From positions 1-37,378 of the forward strand of contig JAIKVW010000014.1 in NCBI GenBank assembly GCA_024685315.1: a stretch of DNA of 37,378 bases, given 5' to 3'. This DNA is from Lachnospiraceae bacterium (lineage in GTDB: Bacteria; Bacillota; Clostridia; Lachnospirales; Lachnospiraceae). The position numbers and the translations under genes are program-made. This document shows positions 23,151 to 31,709 of the stretch, in pieces. The notes below the pieces were generated by a model, which was not told the DNA's origin, made no database searches, and was given only the letters and a program-made list of their open reading frames with translations. Each line of letters begins with the position of its first letter. The first letter of the stretch is position 1.

Positions 23151-23608
23151 AATACCTGATAGTTTTTCTGATATCAATGGTGCCGCTTATAGAGCTCCGC
23201 GGCTCCATACTTTACGCCGCCGGCGCGGGACTGCCTTTCCTGCAGTCATATATCGTCGCCATCATTGGGAACATGCTGCCCGTGCCGATAATTTACCTCT
23301 TCGCCCGCAAAGTGCTTGAGTGGGGCAAGGACAAAAAGTATATCGGCGGATTCTTCACCTTCTGCCTTGAAAAAGGCAATAAGGCCGGGCAGAAGATCAT
23401 ACAGAAGACCGGGAAAGGCCTTTACGTGGCGCTCCTCCTTTTCGTAGGGATACCGCTTCCCGGGACCGGCGCCTGGACAGGGACGCTGGCAGCCAGCCTT
23501 CTTGACATGGATTTCAAAAAGAGTATTATAGCAGTAATGTGCGGGGTTCTGCTCGCAGGCATCATCATGGGAGCCGCAGGATTCGGCATTCGCGGCGCAG
23601 TTACGTAA
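23147..23608 (+). CDS. COG2426 small membrane protein (putative small multidrug exporter family)
   Basis: A 153-residue membrane protein of the COG2426 family, named after a weak link to multidrug export. Family features are the start with MVPLIELRGSI, LPxFLQS-like GLPFLQSY, and the central VGIPLPGTGAWTGTLAA. About four membrane helices are seen. The function is not established. It overlaps the metallo-hydrolase gene by four bases and is followed after 29 bases by the MraY-like gene. Confidence 0.88.
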   Translation: MKYLIVFLISMVPLIELRGSILYAAGAGLPFLQSYIVAIIGNMLPVPIIYLFARKVLEWGKDKKYIGGFFTFCLEKGNKAGQKIIQKTGKGLYVALLLFVGIPLPGTGAWTGTLAASLLDMDFKKSIIAVMCGVLLAGIIMGAAGFGIRGAVT

Positions 23609-23637
23609 AATTTTTTGGAGAGGTAGACAGCCGTAAA

Positions 23638-24603
23638 ATGATCAGTTTAATAAATAATGCAGTTTCAGATAAGACCCTGCTGACGCTGGGAGTGGTGTTC
23701 GCGTTCGTGATCACCTGGCTCGCGCTTCATTTCGGAAGCCGCTTCCTGCCTAAGGACCACGGCAGGGAATATGCCGTAAACGGAGCCCTTTCTGCCGGAA
23801 AGTCGCGCGGGGCAGGCATCGTGCTCATGATAACCCTGGCGGTCACCAGCATCATTTTCGGAAAGATCAGCGCTGAGCTGATCATTTACCTGATCCTTAT
23901 GGCGGTCGAGATGCTCACTGGATTCCTCGACGATGCCTCTTCAGTATCCTGGAGCGAGAAGAGGAAGGGTATCTGCGACGCAGCAGTTGCGGTAGTGACC
24001 GCGATCGTTTTCGTCATTTTTAACGGAACGGATATGTCTTTCGTGCTTGGCGGGAAGGTGTTCCACATGCCCGTGATCATATATGTGATCCTCGCGATAG
24101 TGCTTATCTGGGCATCAATAAATGTGACCAACTGCGCGGACGGTGTTGACGGACTCTGCGGATCGCTGACCACGGTTTCCCTCATTTCCTTCTATGTGCT
24201 CTGCGGGATCAAGGGGACCAATCAGGCAATGAGCCCGGTCATCCTTTTCCTCGTAGGCTGCCTCATGGCCTACCTCTGGTTCAACTCCTCGCCCTCCAGC
24301 ATACTTATGGGGGACGCGGGATCAAGAGCTCTTGGATTCTTCCTTGCGGTAGCAGCGATGAAGTCCGGCAGCCCGTTCATTTTCATACCATTCGCGATCG
24401 TGCTCGGAATTGACGGAGGTCTGGGACTCCTCAAGGTATTCCTTCTCCGCCATACCAGCGTAAAGATACTGATGCATACTACCACCCCGATACATGACCA
24501 TGTGAGGAAGAACAAGGGCTGGTCGGACACGCAGACCGTGATCAGGTTTACGGCGGTCCAGATCGTTGTTTCACTCATCTTTCTCGGCATCGCCGGCTTC
24601 TAG
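23638..24603 (+). CDS. MraY-like phospho-MurNAc-pentapeptide transferase
   Basis: A 321-residue membrane enzyme of the MraY/WecA superfamily, which joins a sugar-phosphate to undecaprenyl phosphate at the inner membrane. Conserved marks: GFLDDA (Asp98-Asp99), NCADGVDGL (usually NLTDGLDGL), MGDAGSRALG and TPIHDHVRKNKGWSD, close to the MraY TPIHHHFEKLGWSE motif. The last one favours MraY over WecA. The N-terminal KxGTPTMGG motif is replaced by AGKSRGAGI, and the middle His of the HHH motif is Asp, so this is a diverged form. It is not in a cell-wall gene cluster. Start ATG 23638 has GGAGAGG upstream; the longer open frame overlaps the previous gene and is rejected. Confidence 0.82.
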   Translation: MISLINNAVSDKTLLTLGVVFAFVITWLALHFGSRFLPKDHGREYAVNGALSAGKSRGAGIVLMITLAVTSIIFGKISAELIIYLILMAVEMLTGFLDDASSVSWSEKRKGICDAAVAVVTAIVFVIFNGTDMSFVLGGKVFHMPVIIYVILAIVLIWASINVTNCADGVDGLCGSLTTVSLISFYVLCGIKGTNQAMSPVILFLVGCLMAYLWFNSSPSSILMGDAGSRALGFFLAVAAMKSGSPFIFIPFAIVLGIDGGLGLLKVFLLRHTSVKILMHTTTPIHDHVRKNKGWSDTQTVIRFTAVQIVVSLIFLGIAGF

Positions 24604-24614
24604 GAGGACATTAA

Positions 24615-26915
24615 ATGATAACCTTATCGGATAACGGAGTTTATCTACTGAACGGGACTGAAGTATTTGAAGACACCCCCGAGGGGCAGCAGGCGCTTGC
24701 GTCAGCGCTCGGAAATGTTCCGGTAAAGGAAGAGGCTGCGCGCGGTACTATGGCTTACGGGATCCTCGAAGCGCACAATACTTCGGGCTCCATGGAGCAG
24801 CTTAAGATCAAGTTCGACAAGCTCACTTCCCACGACATCACCTTCGTCGGGATCATTCAGACCGCGAGGGCAAGCGGACTTACCGAGTTCCCGATCCCCT
24901 ACGTTCTCACGAACTGCCACAACAGCCTCTGTGCTGTCGGCGGCACGATCAATGACGATGACCACATGTTCGGCCTTACCTGCGCCCAGAAATACGGCGG
25001 AGTCTATGTTCCTCCCCACCTTGCAGTCATCCACCAGTACGCAAGGGAAATGATGGCAGAGTGCGGCGGCATGATCCTTGGCTCTGACAGCCACACCAGG
25101 TACGGAGCGCTCGGGACCATGGCAGTAGGAGAAGGCGGAGGCGAGCTCGCAAAGCAGCTTCTCGGCAAGACCTACGACATCAATATGCCGAAGGTGACCG
25201 CGGTTTACATGAAGGGTAAACCTGAAAAGGGCGTCGGCCCCCAGGACGTTGCGCTCGCTATCATAAAGGCAGTTTTCGACTGCGGATACGTTAATAATAA
25301 GGTGATGGAGTTCGTCGGACCCGGGATCGCGAACCTCAGCGAGGACTTCCGTATTGGGATCGACGTGATGACCACCGAGACCACCTGCCTGTCCTCGATC
25401 TGGGTAACGGACGAGAAGACCCGCGAGTTTCTGGAGATCCACGGGAGAGAAGAGGCCTACAGGGAGCTCAATCCGGCGAAGGTGGCATATTATGATGGAA
25501 TGATCAGGGTAGACCTCTCGAAGGTCAGGCCGATGATCGCGATGCCTTTCCATCCCAGTAAGGCACTTCCGATAGAAGAGGTGAACAGGAACCTTGCGGA
25601 TGTGCTTGCCGAGGTCGAGGCACGCGCGAAGGTAAGCTTCGGCGATAAGATAGAATATTCCCTTAAAGACAAGATAGTTAACGGAAAGCTTTACTGCGAC
25701 CAGGGCATCATCGCGGGCTGCGCGGGCGGCGGATTTGAAAATATCTGCGACGCCGCTGACATTATCCGCGGAGGCAGCACAGGATCCGGAAAGTTCAACC
25801 TCTCCGTATATCCCGCAAGTATGCCGGTATACATGGAGATCATAAAGAACGGCACCGCTGCTGACCTTATCGAGGCCGGCGCAGTTATCAAGACCGCGTT
25901 CTGCGGGCCCTGCTTCGGGGCAGGCGACACGCCTTCGAACGGGGCGTTCAGCATAAGGCATACTACCAGGAACTTCCCGAACCGCGAGGGCTCCAAGGTG
26001 CAGAACGGGCAGATCTCTTCCGTTGCGCTTATGGATGCAAGGTCTATCGCGGCTACAGCTGTAAACGGCGGCTTTCTTACTCCCGCGACCGAGCTTGCTG
26101 ACATCGAGTACCGAGGCCCGAGATATCATTTTGACAAAAAGATCTATGACAACAGGGTCTATGACGGAGTCGGCAAAGCGGATCCTGAGGTCCGGATCCA
26201 TTTCGGCCCGAACATCAAGGACTGGCCCGAGATGGTTGCTCTCACCGAGGATATGATCCTTAAGGTGGTTTCAGAGATACATGATCCCGTAACTACTACA
26301 GACGAACTAATCCCTTCGGGCGAGACCTCATCCTTCCGCTCGAATCCTCTGGGACTTGCGGAGTTCACGCTTTCAAGGAAAGACCCTGCCTACGTCGGAA
26401 GGGCCAAGGAAGTCCAGGAGATCGAGAGGCTCAGGGAAAGCGGCGCGGACCTTGCGGAAGGCGGATTTAAGCTTTCCGAAGAGTTCAGCAATGCCTTCGC
26501 GGTCATAAAGGCCGGGTTCCCCGAAGCTGACGTAAATAAGACCGCGATCGGAAGCACCATCTACGCTGTAAAGCCGGGCGACGGTTCCGCGAGGGAGCAG
26601 GCAGCGTCCTGCCAGAAAGTACTTGGCGGCTGGGCGAATATCGCCGGCAGCTACGCTACAAAGCGCTACCGCTCGAACCTCATCAACTGGGGCATGATCC
26701 CCTTCATTTTCGAGGAGGAAGAGCTTCCGTTCACGAACGGCGACTATATTTTCATCCCGGGCATCAGCAAGGCCATTGAAGAGAAACAGTCTCTTATACA
26801 GGCTTATGTCGTAAAGGATAAACTGGTGCCGTTCACCCTGAAGATCGGCGATCTCACGGATGATGAGAGACAAATAATACTTGACGGCTGCCTTATCAAT
26901 TTCTACAAGAGATGA
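24615..26915 (+). CDS. Aconitase-family hydratase (YbhJ-like)
   Basis: A 766-residue aconitase-superfamily enzyme. Cys369 (AGCAGGG), Cys430 and Cys433 (CGPC) have nearly the same spacing as the three cluster ligands of mitochondrial aconitase, so a 4Fe-4S cluster is expected. The swivel domain follows from about residue 600. YbhJ of E. coli has no settled role, but here the gene lies 14 bases before NADP isocitrate dehydrogenase, which makes citrate-to-isocitrate isomerisation the likely reaction. AGGAGG precedes the start codon. No other aconitase is in the window. Confidence 0.92.
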   Translation: MITLSDNGVYLLNGTEVFEDTPEGQQALASALGNVPVKEEAARGTMAYGILEAHNTSGSMEQLKIKFDKLTSHDITFVGIIQTARASGLTEFPIPYVLTNCHNSLCAVGGTINDDDHMFGLTCAQKYGGVYVPPHLAVIHQYAREMMAECGGMILGSDSHTRYGALGTMAVGEGGGELAKQLLGKTYDINMPKVTAVYMKGKPEKGVGPQDVALAIIKAVFDCGYVNNKVMEFVGPGIANLSEDFRIGIDVMTTETTCLSSIWVTDEKTREFLEIHGREEAYRELNPAKVAYYDGMIRVDLSKVRPMIAMPFHPSKALPIEEVNRNLADVLAEVEARAKVSFGDKIEYSLKDKIVNGKLYCDQGIIAGCAGGGFENICDAADIIRGGSTGSGKFNLSVYPASMPVYMEIIKNGTAADLIEAGAVIKTAFCGPCFGAGDTPSNGAFSIRHTTRNFPNREGSKVQNGQISSVALMDARSIAATAVNGGFLTPATELADIEYRGPRYHFDKKIYDNRVYDGVGKADPEVRIHFGPNIKDWPEMVALTEDMILKVVSEIHDPVTTTDELIPSGETSSFRSNPLGLAEFTLSRKDPAYVGRAKEVQEIERLRESGADLAEGGFKLSEEFSNAFAVIKAGFPEADVNKTAIGSTIYAVKPGDGSAREQAASCQKVLGGWANIAGSYATKRYRSNLINWGMIPFIFEEEELPFTNGDYIFIPGISKAIEEKQSLIQAYVVKDKLVPFTLKIGDLTDDERQIILDGCLINFYKR

Positions 26916-26929
26916 TCCCGGAGGTTATT

Positions 26930-28141
26930 ATGGAAAAAATAGCGATGAAGACTCCCCTCGTGGAGATGGACGGCGATGAGATGACAAGAGTTCTCTGGAA
27001 GATCGTGAAGGACGAGCTTATTCTTCCCTTTATCGATCTTAAGACAGAGTACTACGACCTCGGACTTGAGTACCGTGACCAGACGAACGACCAGGTCACG
27101 GTTGACAGCGCGAACGCAACCAAAAAGTACGGCGTAGCGGTGAAGTGCGCTACGATCACCCCCAACGCCGCAAGGGTCGAGGAGTATAATCTCAAGGAAA
27201 TGTGGAAGAGCCCGAACGGCACCATCAGGGCGATACTCGACGGGACCGTGTTCCGCGCGCCTATCGTTGTCAAGGGCATCGAGCCGACCGTGCGCACCTG
27301 GAAGAAGCCTCTGGTCATCGCGAGACATGCCTACGGCGACGTCTACAAAGCGACCGAGATGAAGATCCCCGGCGCAGGCAAGGCAGAACTCGTTTACACT
27401 GACGCGGAGGGGAACGAGACCCGCGCCCTGATACACGAATTCGACGGTCCCGGCATCATCCAGGGACAGCACAATATCTGCAAATCTATAGAGAGCTTTG
27501 CAAGGAGCTGCTTCAATTACGCGCTCGATATCAAGGAAGACCTCTGGTTCTCCACCAAAGACACTATCTCAAAGAAATACGATCACACCTTTAAGGACAT
27601 TTTCCAGGAGATCTACGATAACGAGTACAAGGAAAAGTTCGAAGCGGCCGGGATCGAGTATTTCTATACACTTATAGACGATGCGGTCGCCCGCGTCATC
27701 CGCTCCGAGGGCGGATTCATCTGGGCAGTCAAGAACTATGACGGCGACGTCATGAGCGATATGATAGCTACCGCGTTCGGATCCCTTGCAATGATGACTT
27801 CCGTGCTGGTATCGCCGGACGGCATCTACGAGTATGAAGCTGCTCACGGGACCGTGCAGAGACATTATTACAAATACCTCAAGGGCGAGAGGACCTCGAC
27901 GAACTCCGTTGCTACGATATACGCATGGAGCGGAGCGCTCAGGAAGAGGGGCGAGCTCGATGAGATCCCGGAGCTCATGCATTTTGCAGACTGCCTTGAG
28001 GAATCCGTGATCGAGACCATCGAGGGCGGCACGATGACAGGGGATCTTGCAAGGCTCACCACACTCACCAATGTGACGGAAGCCGACAGCGAAGAATTCA
28101 TAAAGGCTATCAGAAAGACCCTCGAAGGGAAACTTGCTTAA
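26930..28141 (+). CDS. icd: NADP-dependent isocitrate dehydrogenase
   Basis: A 403-residue enzyme that oxidatively decarboxylates isocitrate to 2-oxoglutarate. It belongs to the eukaryote-like homodimer class, shown by [36 protein letters not shown] and [21 protein letters not shown]. The start is ATG 26930 with CGGAGG upstream; the ATG at 26912 overlaps the aconitase stop and lacks a site. Together with the upstream aconitase it gives 2-oxoglutarate for glutamate synthesis and NADPH. An 8-bp hairpin follows at 28152-28169. Confidence 0.97.
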   Translation: MEKIAMKTPLVEMDGDEMTRVLWKIVKDELILPFIDLKTEYYDLGLEYRDQTNDQVTVDSANATKKYGVAVKCATITPNAARVEEYNLKEMWKSPNGTIRAILDGTVFRAPIVVKGIEPTVRTWKKPLVIARHAYGDVYKATEMKIPGAGKAELVYTDAEGNETRALIHEFDGPGIIQGQHNICKSIESFARSCFNYALDIKEDLWFSTKDTISKKYDHTFKDIFQEIYDNEYKEKFEAAGIEYFYTLIDDAVARVIRSEGGFIWAVKNYDGDVMSDMIATAFGSLAMMTSVLVSPDGIYEYEAAHGTVQRHYYKYLKGERTSTNSVATIYAWSGALRKRGELDEIPELMHFADCLEESVIETIEGGTMTGDLARLTTLTNVTEADSEEFIKAIRKTLEGKLA

Positions 28142-28151
28142 TCAGATTATG

Positions 28152-28169
28152 TGAAGCGGGTCCGCTTCA
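28152..28169 (+). other. Intercistronic hairpin after icd
   Basis: TGAAGCGG-GT-CCGCTTCA is a perfect palindromic stem 10 bases after the icd stop. It has no T-run, so it is more likely an RNA-processing or stability element than a terminator. Confidence 0.4.
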
Positions 28170-28188
28170 TAACAGGACGAGGAATGAT

Positions 28189-29217
28189 TTGACCAGGAAC
28201 GGAAGAGCTCCCGAGACAATTTACACAAGGTCGTTTGAAAAGATCCTTGGAAAAAGCTGCGCATCCGGCGCAAAAGCAGGGAACTGCGGCAGCGTCAGCC
28301 TCTCAGGCAGGATTATTATGGATTCGTGCTGCGACTCTTATGGAGGGATTTCGGGGATCTCGGCTCCGGCCGGCGCGGTCCTGCGGCTCGCCTGCAGCGG
28401 AGCGCTTGCATCAGGCCTCGCAGTGAATGCGGTCTTTCCCGCTGATGCGGAGGAGCGCCTCGTAAAGTCCTGTATGAGAAAATGCGAGGAAGACCTGGAG
28501 AGCTTCCGGAAGATTTCAATATCCGGAGCAGAAGAAGTGTTCCCCGGGGAGCTCAGCTTTTCCGAGGGAGCAGGATTTCCGGTGATAACGGCTTCAGCCT
28601 GCGGGACCGCGGGCAGCTGTTATACGAAAAAGAAGATACTTCCCGGGTACGGGATAGTAATGACAGGCTTTGCAGGCTGGCAGGGAACGCTGAGGCTTGC
28701 GGAGCGATACGAAGAGAAACTGCTGAGACATTACAGCAGGGACTTCCTCGCGCCCGTGCTTCCCGCGAGATCAGGGAACGGGGTGGAGGACACGGCAGCT
28801 GCCGCAAACGCCATGAAGGTGGTCCGCGCGGCAGCTTCCGCCGGAGCCGCGGAAATATCTGCCTGCGGCAGCGGCGGAGTCTATGCCGGGCTGTGGGAGC
28901 TTGGAAAGCAGGCGGGCCTCGGGCTTAGCGCGATCCTCGCGGCCATACCAGTGAGACAGGAGACAATAGAAGTGAGCGATTATTTTAACTGCGACCCTTA
29001 CGTGCTGGAGTCGCTGGGGACTTTCCTTATCGCGTGCGAAGACGCGGAGTTCCTGACGGAGGAGCTGGCTCGGGCGGGCGTCCCGGCGGTGCAGATCGGT
29101 TCTTTCACCGAAGGCAGTGACCGGGTAGTTATTGGAAGAGAAGAAGACAGGCGGTTCCTGACGCCATTTGCCGGGGACAGCTTTTACACAGCCTGCGAAA
29201 ACGCAGGGCGGATATAG
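28189..29217 (+). CDS. HypE/AIR-synthase-like protein
   Basis: A 342-residue protein whose C-terminal part matches the AIR synthase-related domain: PGYGIVMTGFAGWQGT (HypE has GxxIVVTGxxGxxGT), ACGSGGVYAGLWELG, IPVRQETIEVSDYFNCDPY and LGTFLIAC. The N-terminal half is weaker and cysteine-rich (SCCDS, SCMRKC). Relatives are HypE (hydrogenase cyanide ligand), PurM, ThiL and SelD. No hyp genes are near, so a hydrogenase role is not supported; the location between icd and an Lrp-aminotransferase pair is unusual. Start is TTG 28189, with GAGGA upstream; the nearby ATG at 28184 is out of frame and hits a stop. Confidence 0.78.
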   Translation: MTRNGRAPETIYTRSFEKILGKSCASGAKAGNCGSVSLSGRIIMDSCCDSYGGISGISAPAGAVLRLACSGALASGLAVNAVFPADAEERLVKSCMRKCEEDLESFRKISISGAEEVFPGELSFSEGAGFPVITASACGTAGSCYTKKKILPGYGIVMTGFAGWQGTLRLAERYEEKLLRHYSRDFLAPVLPARSGNGVEDTAAAANAMKVVRAAASAGAAEISACGSGGVYAGLWELGKQAGLGLSAILAAIPVRQETIEVSDYFNCDPYVLESLGTFLIACEDAEFLTEELARAGVPAVQIGSFTEGSDRVVIGREEDRRFLTPFAGDSFYTACENAGRI

Positions 29218-29247
29218 ATATTGAAGCGTTAAAGGGAGAATACGATC

Positions 29248-29739
29248 ATGAATGAATTAAATGAGAAAATACTTGCGATAATCGAGAAGAACAGCAAGAT
29301 CAGCATCAGGGACCTCGCGACCATCCTTGCAGAGACCGAGGAGAATGTTGCCAAGGCTATCTTTGACATGGAGAAAGATGGGACCATCTGCGGATATCAC
29401 ACCATTATTAACTGGGAAAACACTACCCGCGAGACCGTAGACGCGCTCATCGAAGTCTGCGTAACCCCGCAGCGCGAGAGCGGTTTCAACCGCCTTGCTG
29501 AGAGGATATACAACTTCCCCGAGGTAGAGTCTCTTTACCTCATGTCCGGGACCTATGATTTCTGCATCCTGATTGAAGGAAAGTCGCTCATGGAAGTGTC
29601 CAGGTTCGTGTCCGAGAAGCTTGCTCCGCTTGATTCCGTGACAAGCACCGCTACCCATTTCATGCTTAAGAAATATAAAGAGCACGGCACCGTTATGGTG
29701 AAGAAATCCCGCGATGAAAGGCAGCTGATCACACCATGA
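29248..29739 (+). CDS. Lrp/AsnC family transcriptional regulator
   Basis: A 163-residue regulator with an N-terminal winged helix (LNEKILAIIEKNSKISIRDLA) and a C-terminal RAM ligand-binding domain (VESLYLMSGTYDFCILIEG). Such proteins sense amino acids. It overlaps the aminotransferase start by four bases and so is likely to control amino-acid metabolism, perhaps its own operon. Confidence 0.93.
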   Translation: MNELNEKILAIIEKNSKISIRDLATILAETEENVAKAIFDMEKDGTICGYHTIINWENTTRETVDALIEVCVTPQRESGFNRLAERIYNFPEVESLYLMSGTYDFCILIEGKSLMEVSRFVSEKLAPLDSVTSTATHFMLKKYKEHGTVMVKKSRDERQLITP

Positions 29740-30914
29740 GGAATCCGTTATCACAGAAAATAATAGGTATTAAGCCTTCCGGGATCAGGAAATTCTTCGA
29801 TCTCGTGGCTGAAATGAACGACCCCGAGGTCATCTCGCTCGGCGTGGGGGAACCTGATTTTGAGACCCCCTGGCACGTGAGGGACGAGGGAATTTACTCT
29901 CTGGAGAGAGGGCGCACATTCTACACATCAAATACCGGACTTATGGAGCTCCGCGAGGAGATCTCGAAGCATGTAAGCAGGGATCACCATATCGATTATT
30001 CACCTAAGCACGAGATCATCGTGACGGTCGGAGGCTCCGAGGCTATAGATATTGCCATGAGGGCTATGCTCGACCCGGGGGACGAGGTGATCATCCCTCA
30101 GCCGAGCTACGTTTCGTACCTTCCCTGCTGCGTGCTTGCTGACGGCGTACCGGTGGTAATAAACCTCAAAGAGGAGAATGAGTTCAGGCTCACCGCGGCA
30201 GAACTTGAGGCTGCGATCACCCCGAAGACCAAGATCCTGGTGCTTCCGTTCCCCAATAACCCCACCGGGGCTATCATGACCAGGGAAGACCTTGAGCCAA
30301 TCGCCGAGCTTTGCATCAGGAATGACATTTATGTAATAACCGACGAGATCTACGGTGCGCTGACCTACGAGCAGGAGCATTTCTCAATCGCGTCCCTTCC
30401 GGGAATGCGGGACAGGACCGTGCTCATCAACGGCTTTTCAAAGGCCTATGCGATGACCGGGTGGAGGCTCGGATATGCCTGCGCTCCGCGTGTGATCATG
30501 GAGCAGATGCTGAAAATACACCAGTTCGCGATCATGTGCGCGCCCACGACCAGCCAGTACGCAGCGCTTGAGGCGCTCAGGAACGGTGACGCAGATGTGC
30601 AGATGATGAGGGAATCCTATAACGGACGCAGAAGGTACCTGATGAGGACGCTAAAGGAGCTGGGGATCCCCTGCTTCGAGCCCTTCGGAGCCTTCTACAT
30701 CTTCCCGAACATTTCAGAGCTTGGGCTTTCCTCGGACGATTTTGCAACCGAACTGCTGAAGGCAGAAAAGGTCGCGGTAGTGCCGGGCACGGCCTTCGGC
30801 GACTGCGGTGAAGGTTTCCTGCGGATATCCTACGCATACTCGCTCGAGCAGCTCGAGCAGGCATTCGTAAGGATCGGCAGGTTCGTCGAAAAACTGCGGG
30901 CAGAGAAGAAATGA
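29736..30914 (+). CDS. Class I/II PLP-dependent aminotransferase
   Basis: A 392-residue fold-type I aminotransferase. The PLP lysine is Lys236 in NGFSKAYAMTGWRLG; other marks are GVGEPDFETP, PNNPTGAIM, TDEIYGALTYE and the C-terminal LRISYAYS. It belongs to the aspartate/aromatic aminotransferase group; the exact substrate pair cannot be told, though 2-oxoglutarate/glutamate is likely as one pair given the upstream icd. It overlaps both neighbours (lrp and trmL) by four bases. Confidence 0.94.
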   Translation: MRNPLSQKIIGIKPSGIRKFFDLVAEMNDPEVISLGVGEPDFETPWHVRDEGIYSLERGRTFYTSNTGLMELREEISKHVSRDHHIDYSPKHEIIVTVGGSEAIDIAMRAMLDPGDEVIIPQPSYVSYLPCCVLADGVPVVINLKEENEFRLTAAELEAAITPKTKILVLPFPNNPTGAIMTREDLEPIAELCIRNDIYVITDEIYGALTYEQEHFSIASLPGMRDRTVLINGFSKAYAMTGWRLGYACAPRVIMEQMLKIHQFAIMCAPTTSQYAALEALRNGDADVQMMRESYNGRRRYLMRTLKELGIPCFEPFGAFYIFPNISELGLSSDDFATELLKAEKVAVVPGTAFGDCGEGFLRISYAYSLEQLEQAFVRIGRFVEKLRAEKK

Positions 30915-31411
30915 ATATAGTCCTTCTTGAGCCGGAAATGCCTGCGAACACCGGGAATATCGGCCGCACCTGCGTCTGCACCGGCACCAGGCTCCATCTC
31001 ATTGAGCCTCTGGGCTTCCAGCTGACGGACAAGATGTTAAAGCGGGCCGGTCTAGACTACTGGCCCGATCTTGACGTTACGGTCTATACGAATTTTGAAG
31101 ACTTCCTTAGGAAGAATCCGGAGTGCGAGGGGAAGCTCTACTTCGCGACCACGAAGGCTCGCAGGGCTTATTCCGAAGTAAAGTATGAGGAGGACTCATA
31201 CATAATGTTCGGGAAGGAATCTGCGGGGATCCCCGAGGAGATCCTCGTGAAATACGAGCCTTACTGCGTGAGGATACCGATGGCACCTGGGGTCAGATCG
31301 TTGAATCTGGCAAATTCTGCGGCTATAGTTTTATATGAAGCTCTGCGGCAGCAGGAGTTCCCGGGGCTCGAGCAGACCGGGCAGCTCCACAGGCTGAAAT
31401 GGGAAGAATAG
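30911..31411 (+). CDS. trmL: tRNA (cytidine/uridine-34-2'-O)-methyltransferase TrmL
   Basis: A 166-residue SPOUT-class methyltransferase that adds 2'-O-methyl at wobble position 34 of tRNA-Leu. It begins with NIVLLEPEMPANTGNIGRTC and has the SPOUT knot motifs MFGKESAGIP and RSLNLANSAAIVLYEA. It is the last gene of the run and overlaps the aminotransferase by four bases, with a terminator immediately after. Confidence 0.95.
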   Translation: MNIVLLEPEMPANTGNIGRTCVCTGTRLHLIEPLGFQLTDKMLKRAGLDYWPDLDVTVYTNFEDFLRKNPECEGKLYFATTKARRAYSEVKYEEDSYIMFGKESAGIPEEILVKYEPYCVRIPMAPGVRSLNLANSAAIVLYEALRQQEFPGLEQTGQLHRLKWEE

Positions 31412-31422
31412 AAAAAAGTGAT

Positions 31423-31467
31423 AAAAATGACTGTCCTTTTTCCTGGAAAGCGGCAGTCATTTTTTTA
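31423..31467 (+). terminator. Strong intrinsic terminator after trmL
   Basis: A perfect 11-bp stem AAAAATGACTG/CAGTCATTTTT (31423-31433 and 31454-31464), partly paired inside, followed by a long T-run. Confidence 0.92.
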
Positions 31468-31568
31468 TTATATAATTTTCTGTACGAAGGATCGATTGAA
31501 ATCATAGACATATAACGAGATGATTTGTATATATAGTATATTCGTAAGATAAAATAGAAAGGACAAAT

Positions 31569-31646
31569 TTGATACCTTATTTAAAAGAAACGGCCAGACA
31601 TTCAGCTGATCTAAGAAATCATTATAATGAAATTGAATATAACTAA
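31569..31646 (+). pseudogene. Possible fragment of a Phd/YefM-type antitoxin
   Basis: A 25-codon frame (TTG 31569, TAA 31644-31646) preceded by AAAGGA seven bases upstream encodes a peptide containing SADLRNHYNEIE. That resembles the N-terminal SDLRNNYNEI segment of Phd/YefM antitoxins in Firmicutes. Full antitoxins are about 80-90 residues; here the frame stops at the terminator stem and no toxin gene follows. The surrounding AT-rich stretch (31470-31645) differs from the rest of the window. It could be a relic of a toxin-antitoxin unit or an incidental small ORF. Confidence 0.35.
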
Positions 31647-31678
31647 GAGGGCTATAGAGATTCTCTAAAGCCCTCTTA
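31644..31678 (-). terminator. Terminator downstream of mutS2
   Basis: A 10-bp stem TAAGAGGGCT/AGCCCTCTTA (31644-31653 and 31669-31678), extended inside by TAGAG/CTCTA around a 3-base loop, lies 31 bases after the mutS2 stop. It would also stop transcription from the left. Confidence 0.75.
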
Positions 31679-31709
31679 AACATTATGCAGCCCTGATCCT
31701 ATCCGCTTT

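Noticed and set aside
23539-23637. N-terminal extension of the MraY-like protein
   Set aside because: It overlaps the COG2426 gene in another frame and is arginine/histidine-rich, unlike MraY; ATG 23638 has a ribosome site.
24702-26201. A 499-codon open frame antisense to the aconitase gene
   Set aside because: It is opposite a gene with intact cluster cysteines and has no ribosome site or recognisable domain; long antisense frames arise from codon bias.
28152-28169. Terminator between icd and the HypE-like gene
   Set aside because: The stem has a two-base loop and no T-run, and the genes are closely spaced on the same strand.
31468-31683. A 71-codon minus-strand frame in the AT-rich gap
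   Set aside because: It overlaps terminators on both sides, has no ribosome site and codes for a low-complexity hydrophobic peptide.
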